Below are positions 14,223 to 21,147 of a stretch of 21,976 nt of DNA, piece after piece. The stretch comes from CAG-582 sp964636965 (lineage in GTDB: Bacteria; Bacillota_I; Bacilli_A; RF39; UBA660), in the NCBI GenBank assembly GCA_964636965.1, contig CAZWST010000026.1, positions 1 through 21,976 of the forward strand. The letters are read 5' to 3'. Position 1 is the stretch's first letter; every line of letters begins with the position of its first letter. A model generated the notes under the pieces. That model had not been told where the DNA came from. It made no database searches and was given only the letters and a program-made list of their open reading frames with translations. Both the position numbers and the translations under genes were made by a program.

Positions 14223-15023
14223 GTTTTCTGTTTTATAAATATAATCAAAGAAGCTACTGGTATTCATTACATTAATCATTTCATCATTACTTTTTTCAAG
14301 TTTTTTTGGTATTGCCAAATTGATAAATAACAATTTCTTTTCTTCATCACTTAAACTACATTTTTCCAAGTAGTTTTTTAGTAGTGAACTAAAATCAACA
14401 GTGTTCCACTCATTATGGTATAAGTTGGTAATATCAAGAATTGGTGAATCAAACATGGCTTTATCCCAACTTATTAAATAATCTTTATCGCTTTTAAGAA
14501 AGTGGTCTAAACTTAAATTCCCATGATTTAAGGAAACTCTTTTTTTAGTGTTATCCTTAGCCATTTCATACCATGAATCTATTTCTTCTTTTAAAAAATC
14601 AAAGAGGCTTAGAAGTTTTGAATAATTTCTTAAAAATATTGTTTCACTTGGAGATGGATATTCTTTTAGCTCGATTTTATCTAAGTATTCATAATAATAT
14701 TTATCTAAATAGTTAATATGACCAATTATGTTATCGTGTATTTCTTTATATTTTGTTGAATTTATCTCTTTATTAAAAGAAGTCTTATTATGAAGAAGCG
14801 CTGCGACTTTTATTAGGTCTTCTCCTTTTTGATAATTATCTATTGATCTATCTTTTATATATGGATATGTTGATCTATTTTCATTTCTTTCAAGTGGACT
14901 TAAGAAATTATCAAAACTTCTTGTTTTTAAATATTCAAATATTTCACTATTATTTTTGTCTTCTTTAATTACTTGATTTTCATCTAATATGGAAACTTTG
15001 CCAATTTTTCTTATTTTATTCAT
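14181..15023 (-). CDS. ysxE: CotS/YsxE-like spore protein, probable pseudokinase
   Basis: 280 aa with an aminoglycoside-phosphotransferase-like (CotS family) C-lobe: LNHGNLSLDHFL (about 165-176), then DYLISWDKAMFDSPILDI (about 181-198). In active relatives the first motif is HGD and the second begins with I-D. Here Asn169 and Ser185 occupy those places, so phosphotransfer is unlikely. Gene order supports YsxE: in B. subtilis ysxE lies next to spoVID and encodes a spore-coat-associated protein. Its ATG overlaps the spoVID stop by eight bases (ATGAATAA). The 3' end overlaps the small plus-strand gene. Confidence 0.7.
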   Translation of the reverse strand: MNKIRKIGKVSILDENQVIKEDKNNSEIFEYLKTRSFDNFLSPLERNENRSTYPYIKDRSIDNYQKGEDLIKVAALLHNKTSFNKEINSTKYKEIHDNIIGHINYLDKYYYEYLDKIELKEYPSPSETIFLRNYSKLLSLFDFLKEEIDSWYEMAKDNTKKRVSLNHGNLSLDHFLKSDKDYLISWDKAMFDSPILDITNLYHNEWNTVDFSSLLKNYLEKCSLSDEEKKLLFINLAIPKKLEKSNDEMINVMNTSSFFDYIYKTENLIRPYYSKKQEKE

Positions 15024-15780
15024 CTTTTACTGGGATTATAATTTTTCTACCATATTCAATATCTGTTATATCATTGTATTCGCGAATTTCTTCTTTAGTA
15101 GTTTTAAATTTTTCGGAAATTGATTCAAATGTATCATCTTCTTCACAAACGTATACGTGATATGTAATATATTTTTCTTCTTTATCTATTGTTTTTAATA
15201 TTACTTCGGTTGCATCACTTTCATCAACGTTTGGAGTAATTGTAACATCACGTTCTAAGTTTTCTTGAGTATCCATTTCTTCTGGTTCTTTTTCTTCTAC
15301 TTCTTTATCTTCATCTTCTTCATTAATCTCTTCTGGTTCTTCTTTTATTTCTTGAACTAATTTAATCTCATTTTGTTCTTCATTATTATTTAAATTAACA
15401 ATATCTACTTCGTGATCTTCTAAGAATCTTTCAAACTCTTCTTCATTAAATTCATCATCATTTTTTTCTTCATCATATGTTACATTGTAATCTATGTATA
15501 TTACTAAGTTATTGTCTTCAAGTTCATAAGTAAAATCTTCAACCTCAAGATTAAGTGAACCTTCTTCAAGTGCATCAATTTCCTCTTTAAAATCTATATC
15601 ATATTTAAATTCTTTTTTATTTAATGATAATTCATGAGTTTTATAGTTTCCTTCTACTAAAAATTTTCCTTCAAATCCTTCTTTTGTCTCATTGAATGTT
15701 GTATCTAAGCTTATACTAGTTATACTACTGATATTTTCACTAAAGGGTAATTCTTTTTTTAAATTATATACTTTTTTCAT
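15016..15780 (-). CDS. spoVID: SpoVID-like spore coat morphogenetic protein with LysM domain
   Basis: 254 aa. An N-terminal beta-rich domain (about 1-110) contains ITSISLDTTF and KFLVEGNYKTHEL, the pattern of the SpoVID/SafA-type coat domain. A highly acidic linker (about 103-200, rich in Glu and Asp) follows, and a C-terminal LysM domain spans about 206-250 (YHVYVCEEDDTFESISEKF ending KIIIPV). In Bacillus SpoVID drives encasement of the forespore by coat proteins. It is shorter than the Bacillus protein (about 575 aa), mainly in the linker. The ATG follows AAAGGAAAG. It forms an operon with the ysxE-like gene. Confidence 0.82.
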   Translation of the reverse strand: MKKVYNLKKELPFSENISSITSISLDTTFNETKEGFEGKFLVEGNYKTHELSLNKKEFKYDIDFKEEIDALEEGSLNLEVEDFTYELEDNNLVIYIDYNVTYDEEKNDDEFNEEEFERFLEDHEVDIVNLNNNEEQNEIKLVQEIKEEPEEINEEDEDKEVEEKEPEEMDTQENLERDVTITPNVDESDATEVILKTIDKEEKYITYHVYVCEEDDTFESISEKFKTTKEEIREYNDITDIEYGRKIIIPVKDE

Positions 15781-15798
15781 ATTCTTTCCTTTCTAGTA

Positions 15799-15807
15799 AT
15801 TTATATG
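15799..15807 (-). promoter_or_regulatory. Candidate -10 for spoVID
   Basis: CATATAAAT on the minus strand lies between the lon terminator and the spoVID ribosome-binding site. It contains a sigma-A-like TATAAA and loosely resembles a mother-cell sigma-E -10 (CATACAAT type). No convincing -35 of either kind is visible. Confidence 0.25.
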
Positions 15808-15835
15808 AAAAAAAAGAGTATTAATTACTCTTTTT
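15808..15835 (-). terminator. lon terminator with the stop codon in its loop
   Basis: A 10-bp perfect stem (15811-15820 with 15826-15835), a 5-base loop and T8 on the minus strand (15808-15815). The lon TAA (15821-15823) is in the loop. Confidence 0.88.
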
Positions 15836-18121
15836 AAATAAAGTATTATATATATCATTGTAATTAGATACACAGATTATTTCTAGATTATCTAAAACTT
15901 CATTAGGTACTTTTTCAAGGTCATTTTTATTTTCTTTAGGAATAAATACTTTTTTAAAACCATTATTGTAAGCACCAATGAGTTTTTCTTTTATTCCACC
16001 AACTTTATAAATATCTCCATGAAGAGTTATTTCTCCAGTAAAACCAATTTTATTATCTACTTCAATATTTAATAATAGTGAAAGAATTGATGTTGCAAAC
16101 GCTATACCACCTGATGTACCATCTTTTTTTATACTGTAATTTAAGGCGTTGATGTGAATATCAAAATCCGTAAATATATTATCTTTTATTTTAAAATCTT
16201 TATGATTTGATTTTATATAACTATAAGCAATTTCTGAACTTTCTTTAATTGAATCTTTTACATTGCCAGTTAGTAAAATGTTCCCTGACCCTTTTATTAA
16301 AATGGATTCAATTGAGATTATCGTTCCACCATATGGAGTAACTCCTAATGTTGAAACTGAGCCTGGATGATTAGTTCTATTTAGTGAATAATCATATTTC
16401 TCTGGTCCTAAACAATCTCTTATTAGGGCTTTTGTTATTGATTTAATTTGTTTTTCACTTATGATAGTACTTCTATAAATACGTTCTAATACACGAGTTA
16501 ACTCTCTAACGCCAGATTCAGCTGTATATGAATTAATTATGTATAATAAATCATCATCCGTAATCTTAATCTTTTTAATCTTATACTCTGAAACTATTTT
16601 TGGTATTATATGTTTTTTAGCTATATCCATTTTTTCAAATTCTGTATAGGAACTTAGTTCAATTATTTCTAATCTATCTTTTAGTGCTGGAGGTATTTGA
16701 TTGATATCATTTGCCGTTAAGATAAATAATGTTTTAGATAAATTAAATGGTTCTTCAATATAGTTATCTATAAATATATTATTTTGGCTTTGATCTAAAA
16801 TATCTAATAAGACTGCTGATGGATCTCCTTTAAAATCATTAACAATTTTATCAACCTCATCGATTAATATTACAGGGTTTTTTGTTCCACATTTTTTTAT
16901 ACTTTGCATTATCTTACCAGGGGAAGAACCTAAATATGTTCTTTTATGTCCAGTTAACTCAGTTGCATCGTTAAGACCACCAACACTTATTTTTGCAAAC
17001 TCACGATTTAGTGCTTTACTTATTGATATACCTAAGGTAGTTTTACCTACTCCTGGAGGCCCAATTAAACAAATTATTGGAGCATTGATCTCTGGATTAT
17101 TCTTCTTTATAGCTATATACTCGATTATTCTTTGTTTAGCTTCAATTAATCCATAGTGTTCTTTATCTAAACTCTTTTTTATCTTATTGATATCTTCTTC
17201 ATCTTTTGATTCTTTTTCCCATGGTAAATTTAATACCGTATCTAAGTAATTGCGTATTACAGACGAATCTGGATTAGATTCAGAAGTATATGAATATTTT
17301 TTTACTTCTTCTTTAAATTTATCTTTTATTCTTTTAGAAATAGAAAGATTATCTATTAATTCATTATAAAGAGATAGTTCAGTTTGTTTATCAGCGTTTA
17401 TACCCAGTTCTTCATTTAATTTAGAAATTTTTTGTTTTAGAATATAATCTCTTTGTTCCTTATCAAATGTTTCCCTTATTTCATCATCTATCTTTGTTTC
17501 AATATTAATTACTTCTAATTCAAGATTAATATCTTTTATAAGTCTATTTGCTCTAGCAACATAATCAAACTCATTCATATAATAGATTTTTTTATGATAA
17601 TCAAATTGCATGTAATTAGTGATTATATCAGTAAGCATATCTAAGTCATCAATATTAGTAATTGTATTAACAACTGAGTTTGAGGCAGATGGATTTGCCT
17701 GCATGTAATTATCTATAGCAGCTTTTAAGGTTCTTAATATTGCAGCCTCTTCAGTCTTATTAGAGTTATCAATGTATGTTCTTTTTACTTTTGCTTCTAA
17801 AATTTCAGGGATACTTTCAAAATTTTTATAATTTTTTACAACTACACGAGTTATACCAGTTATTGTTACACGATAATTTCCGTTTGGTAACTCTAAACTT
17901 GATTTTATTTTAGCAATAACACCTATTTCTGGTAAATCTGTTGCAGATGGATTTATCTCTAGTGTATTGGCTGGGCATATTACTAAAACCTTACTATTAT
18001 ATGAGTTTATTGCAATATCTATAATTTTTTTGCTCAACTCAATATTTAATTCTAAACGTACTTCTTGATATGGAAATAATACGAGTTTTTTTAGTAGTAA
18101 TACTGGTAAGTTTTCTAACAC
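15821..18121 (-). CDS. lon: ATP-dependent protease Lon
   Basis: 766 aa, the usual LonA size. N-terminal substrate domain, then AAA+ ATPase with Walker A GPPGVGKTT (about 353-361) and Walker B VILIDEVDK, then the S16 protease domain. The catalytic dyad is Ser670 (KDGTSGGIAF) and Lys713 (GGIKEKLIGA). The normal DGPSAG motif reads DGTSGG. Lon degrades misfolded and regulatory proteins. The frame extends six codons upstream to TTG, but those codons are the ribosome-binding site AAGGAGG itself. The GTG at 18121 is therefore the start. The gene has its own promoter and terminator. In B. subtilis lon also lies in the ysxE-spoVID neighbourhood. Confidence 0.97.
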   Translation of the reverse strand: MLENLPVLLLKKLVLFPYQEVRLELNIELSKKIIDIAINSYNSKVLVICPANTLEINPSATDLPEIGVIAKIKSSLELPNGNYRVTITGITRVVVKNYKNFESIPEILEAKVKRTYIDNSNKTEEAAILRTLKAAIDNYMQANPSASNSVVNTITNIDDLDMLTDIITNYMQFDYHKKIYYMNEFDYVARANRLIKDINLELEVINIETKIDDEIRETFDKEQRDYILKQKISKLNEELGINADKQTELSLYNELIDNLSISKRIKDKFKEEVKKYSYTSESNPDSSVIRNYLDTVLNLPWEKESKDEEDINKIKKSLDKEHYGLIEAKQRIIEYIAIKKNNPEINAPIICLIGPPGVGKTTLGISISKALNREFAKISVGGLNDATELTGHKRTYLGSSPGKIMQSIKKCGTKNPVILIDEVDKIVNDFKGDPSAVLLDILDQSQNNIFIDNYIEEPFNLSKTLFILTANDINQIPPALKDRLEIIELSSYTEFEKMDIAKKHIIPKIVSEYKIKKIKITDDDLLYIINSYTAESGVRELTRVLERIYRSTIISEKQIKSITKALIRDCLGPEKYDYSLNRTNHPGSVSTLGVTPYGGTIISIESILIKGSGNILLTGNVKDSIKESSEIAYSYIKSNHKDFKIKDNIFTDFDIHINALNYSIKKDGTSGGIAFATSILSLLLNIEVDNKIGFTGEITLHGDIYKVGGIKEKLIGAYNNGFKKVFIPKENKNDLEKVPNEVLDNLEIICVSNYNDIYNTLFKKSN

Positions 18122-18151
18122 GATTATAACCTCCTTCAAGATATGGTTTTT

Positions 18152-18180
18152 ATTATAAAATTTTTAATTATTTTTGTAAA
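18152..18180 (-). promoter_or_regulatory. lon promoter
   Basis: TTTACA (18175-18180), a 17-base spacer and TATAAT (18152-18157), about 30 bases before the GTG start. I see no CIRCE or CtsR heat-shock operator around it. Confidence 0.75.
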
Positions 18181-18181
18181 G

Positions 18182-18207
18182 AAAAAAATGCTATTTAAGC
18201 ACTTTTT
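18182..18207 (-). terminator. nth terminator with the stop codon in its loop
   Basis: A 10-bp stem with one G-T pair (right arm from 18183-18192, left arm 18198-18207), a 5-base loop that contains most of the nth TAA (18195-18197), and a T7 tail on the minus strand. It ends the cca-dnaD-nth operon, directly before the lon promoter. Confidence 0.85.
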
Positions 18208-18809
18208 CTTTTACAATATTTTTTCATTCGACAATTTTCACATAGTGGATTGCGACTCAAACATGTATGCCTTCCAAAGAGTAATAATTGGTGATGTAAT
18301 CTAATCCATTTTTCTTTTGGAAATAATTTCATCAACTTTTCTTCAACTTCAAGAACATCATCTTCAGGTAAGGCAAATCCGAGTCTTTTTGATACTCTTT
18401 CTACATGAGTATCAACAGCAAACGTTGGTTCATTATAAATATTTGCTAAAACTACATTAGTAGTTTTTCTTCCAATACCAGGAAGGTTTTCTAAATATGT
18501 GCGGTCATTAGGAACGGTCCCATTATAGTCTTTTACTAGCGATTTAGCTATTTTTATTATGTATTCACTCTTTTTGTTCATATTACCACATGGTCTTATG
18601 ATATCAATTATGTCATCCTTATTCGCATTTGCAAGTTTGAATATATCATACTTTTTAAAAAGAATTGGTGTAACTTTATTTACTCTTTCATCTGTACATT
18701 GAGCTGAAAGCATAGTTGCGATCAATAATTCATAATCTTTAGTATAATTAAGTGTACACGTGGGGTTCGGAACAATTTCATCAAGTATTTGAAAAAAATC
18801 ATTATTCAT
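18195..18809 (-). CDS. nth: Endonuclease III (base-excision repair glycosylase/AP lyase)
   Basis: 204 aa. Helix-hairpin-helix LPGIGRKTTNVV with catalytic Lys115, the GPD-loop Asp133 in VDTHVERVSKRLG, and a complete 4Fe-4S cluster motif C-x6-C-x2-C-x5-C (Cys183, 190, 193, 199). It removes oxidised pyrimidines and nicks at abasic sites. The ATG overlaps the dnaD stop by eight bases (ATGAATAA) and has only a weak ribosome-binding site, so translation is likely coupled to dnaD. The dnaD-nth pair is conserved in Bacilli. Confidence 0.97.
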   Translation of the reverse strand: MNNDFFQILDEIVPNPTCTLNYTKDYELLIATMLSAQCTDERVNKVTPILFKKYDIFKLANANKDDIIDIIRPCGNMNKKSEYIIKIAKSLVKDYNGTVPNDRTYLENLPGIGRKTTNVVLANIYNEPTFAVDTHVERVSKRLGFALPEDDVLEVEEKLMKLFPKEKWIRLHHQLLLFGRHTCLSRNPLCENCRMKKYCKRKSA

Positions 18810-19440
18810 CTTCTAACCAATTATAGTCAAATAAATCTAATGGCTCAGATTTCTCTGCTTCTTCCTTTAGACTTGCTTGAATATCCTCTTTTGTTTTATA
18901 TCCTTTTTCTTTCCAATATTCTAGTTGTGATGAAATGCTTTTTAAACTCTTATAGCCATTATAAACACATTCTTTTAAGGATTCTAGAATTAATTCTTTA
19001 GTGTATCCCGAATCAAGCCATTCATTTATTATTTCAAATTCCATTGTACTAAGTGGACGACCAAATTCTCTTTCAAATGTTTCAAATAAATTTTCATTTT
19101 CGTGAGTATTGTGATTTTTTGTTATATCAGTAGTAACATAACGTATTATATTATCTAAAGATATAATTTCTTTTCTTATTCCATCTTCATCTTTAACGAC
19201 ATTTACAGTTATTAAATTAATATTGATTAATTTAGAAAATGCTTCCATTATTTCTTTTTCTTGAAGATAAACATTTGAAGTAATATTTGGAATATTTAAA
19301 GTAGGTTCTTCTTGATTCATAAAATATATAAGAAGAACTGTTTCATTTAAAGATAGTTTTAATTCTAAAGCTACTTTAATTAAAAAGTTTTTTATAACGA
19401 AGTCTTTTTCTTTTAATGTTTTAAATACTACTTCATTCAT
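18802..19440 (-). CDS. dnaD: DnaD-like primosomal/replication-initiation protein
   Basis: 212 aa. An N-terminal winged-helix region (about 1-100), then the DnaD/DnaB_2 domain: LFETFEREFGRPLSTMEFEIINEWL, ELILESLKECVYNG and the signature SISSQLEYWKEKGYKT. DnaD remodels DNA at the origin and helps load the helicase in low-GC Firmicutes. A strong GGAGG lies just before the ATG, overlapping the end of cca. The location before nth matches Bacillus and supports the call. Confidence 0.92.
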   Translation of the reverse strand: MNEVVFKTLKEKDFVIKNFLIKVALELKLSLNETVLLIYFMNQEEPTLNIPNITSNVYLQEKEIMEAFSKLININLITVNVVKDEDGIRKEIISLDNIIRYVTTDITKNHNTHENENLFETFEREFGRPLSTMEFEIINEWLDSGYTKELILESLKECVYNGYKSLKSISSQLEYWKEKGYKTKEDIQASLKEEAEKSEPLDLFDYNWLEDE

Positions 19441-19444
19441 ATTT

Positions 19445-20533
19445 TTACCTCCAATTCTTGTTTATATATTCTTTTAGTTCATCTTTTTGATTTTTTAATT
19501 TTCCATCTAATATATTTATTTCAATATCTCTAAAAATATCTTTAATAATACTTCCAGGTGTTATATTTAATAACTCTATTATTTCATCTCCATTTATAGC
19601 TATATCTTTAGCTGAATAAATGGGTAAGTTCTTATAAGTATCACTTATGTAATTCCTATTTAAACCAAGAATGTCTGATGCAATAATTGATGGATATAAA
19701 CCATACTCATATAAAACTATATTATCTATTATACCATAATTTAAAATCTTTTTGATTTTTTCCATTGTATCTTTTTCTTGATTCGAAAAACTATAATCTC
19801 CTTTTATTTCAATTTGAGCCCATACACCTATTGGATTAATAGACTCTATAATATTATCAGGTATTTCGATTTCTAAATCTGCATCTATTTTTAATTTTTT
19901 TAATAAGTTTATTCCAGATATGCAACTAGAAGATGAAAATATTTTATCTAATTCTTCTTTTTTCCTTGTATAACTAATAGTTCTTAGTAATTGAGTATTT
20001 TGTTTTATATAGGTTTTTAGATTACTTTCTAATTCAAAACCTAGGGTGGATGCAAATCTAATTGCTCTTAAGATACGAAGTGGATCTTCAGTCATCTTAT
20101 CATTAATGTTTCCAACCATTCTAATGACTTTATCTTCAAGGTCCTTTAGTCCACCTACTACATCATATATTTTTCCAGATGAATCCATATATAAAGAGTT
20201 TATTGAAAAATCTCTTCTTATGATGTCTTCTTCAATTGTATCTACGAATTCATACTCGATAGGTTTTCTGTTTTCATATTTTAGTTCTTTTCTATAAGTA
20301 GTAATATCATAATTATATAATTTATCTTTTATTAGAATACTGCCGTAATTTTCACTAGTGTCATTATTTAAATCAAAGATATCTCTTACGTCTTTTGGCT
20401 CAGCAGATGTAGCAATATCAACATCATAAGTTTCAATTCCAAGTAAATAGTCTCTTACAAAGCCACCTACTACGTAAGCAGTAAATCCTTTTTCTTGTAA
20501 CTTTTCTAGTATATTTTTTATCTTATCGTTCAC
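19445..20533 (-). CDS. cca: CCA-adding enzyme / tRNA nucleotidyltransferase (class II)
   Basis: 362 aa. Head-domain motifs: AYVVGGFVRDYLLG and YDVDIATSA (metal-binding Asp pair), DIIRRDFSINSLY, and EDPLRILRAIRFAS. The body is typical, the tail shorter than in Bacillus. It adds or repairs the tRNA 3' CCA end. A class II poly(A) polymerase is excluded only weakly by sequence, but Gram-positives of this type normally have a CCA enzyme. The start is GTG at 20533, seven bases after GGTGAA. It is the first gene of cca-dnaD-nth, with its own promoter. Confidence 0.94.
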   Translation of the reverse strand: MNDKIKNILEKLQEKGFTAYVVGGFVRDYLLGIETYDVDIATSAEPKDVRDIFDLNNDTSENYGSILIKDKLYNYDITTYRKELKYENRKPIEYEFVDTIEEDIIRRDFSINSLYMDSSGKIYDVVGGLKDLEDKVIRMVGNINDKMTEDPLRILRAIRFASTLGFELESNLKTYIKQNTQLLRTISYTRKKEELDKIFSSSSCISGINLLKKLKIDADLEIEIPDNIIESINPIGVWAQIEIKGDYSFSNQEKDTMEKIKKILNYGIIDNIVLYEYGLYPSIIASDILGLNRNYISDTYKNLPIYSAKDIAINGDEIIELLNITPGSIIKDIFRDIEINILDGKLKNQKDELKEYINKNWR

Positions 20534-20540
20534 AGTTTAC

Positions 20541-20561
20541 TTCACCATAACAATTATATCA
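20541..20561 (-). promoter_or_regulatory. Promoter/ribosome-binding module of cca-dnaD-nth
   Basis: Extended -10 TGA-TATAAT (hexamer 20553-20558), five bases, then TGGTGAA (20541-20547). The start codon is seven bases further, not four as in most copies of the module. There is no good -35. Confidence 0.55.
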
Positions 20562-20582
20562 TAGCACTTAAAGAAAGCATAT

Positions 20583-20611
20583 AAAAAGAAGATAAATTTC
20601 TTTATCTTCTT
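20583..20611 (-). terminator. Terminator of the 173-aa membrane protein gene
   Basis: An 11-bp perfect stem (20586-20596 with 20601-20611), a GAAA loop on the minus strand and a short T-run. The stop codon TAA (20610-20612) forms the base of the stem. Confidence 0.85.
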
Positions 20612-21131
20612 ACTTATAGCCGTATTTTTTTAACTTTTTCTTAAGTTGTTTTTTACTTACCTTTTCACCTACATTTATACTTGATTCACTTTTCAAATCA
20701 GTTTCAATATCGTATCTTAAAGAAGTTTTGTCTTCACCATTATATTTAATAGTTAAGTTATTTAGAACTATACCTTTTTCTTTGGTATCTACATCTACTT
20801 TAATTTTGTTATTATCTTTTTTTAGATTATAACTATCTCCTAGATATGAATAACCATTATTTAAAACTTTTTCTAGTGAATTATAATAAGTTCCAAGACT
20901 ATCGTAATAATCACTTAAAACTATTTCTTTAGTTAATTTGATATTTTTTATTTTATTATTACTTATTCTAACTATTAAAGTTTCTTTGGATGTAAATCCT
21001 TCTAACAATGTTTCTTCTTTAGTTAATTTAAGAGTCTTAGGAGTAAATACTACTAACAATAAGACTACTAGTAAACATATTACTCCTAATAATATTTTTT
21101 TGTTTTTTAATAATTCTTTAATATTTTCCAT
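20610..21131 (-). CDS. Membrane-anchored extracytoplasmic protein of unknown function
   Basis: 173 aa from the ATG at 21131, which follows AAGGAAA at good spacing. The open frame runs 42 codons further but crosses the stop of the upstream gene and has no ribosome-binding site there. A short cytoplasmic N-terminus (MENIKELLKNKK), one membrane helix (ILLGVICLLVVLLLVVF), then a soluble outer domain of alternating strands ending in a Lys-rich tail (SKKQLKKKLKKYGYK). No Cys, no lipobox and no catalytic motif that I recognise. It starts 16 bases after the BspA-like gene ends, so co-transcription is likely. It may help anchor or assist that surface protein, but this is inference. Confidence 0.7.
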   Translation of the reverse strand: MENIKELLKNKKILLGVICLLVVLLLVVFTPKTLKLTKEETLLEGFTSKETLIVRISNNKIKNIKLTKEIVLSDYYDSLGTYYNSLEKVLNNGYSYLGDSYNLKKDNNKIKVDVDTKEKGIVLNNLTIKYNGEDKTSLRYDIETDLKSESSINVGEKVSKKQLKKKLKKYGYK

Positions 21132-21147
21132 ATATAATTTTCCTTTC

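Noticed and set aside
15799..15835. A firm sigma-E promoter for spoVID
   Set aside because: Only a loose -10 resemblance exists and the -35 cannot be recognised in a T-rich terminator tail.
20046..20297. Plus-strand open frame opposite cca
   Set aside because: Antisense to conserved CCA-enzyme motifs.
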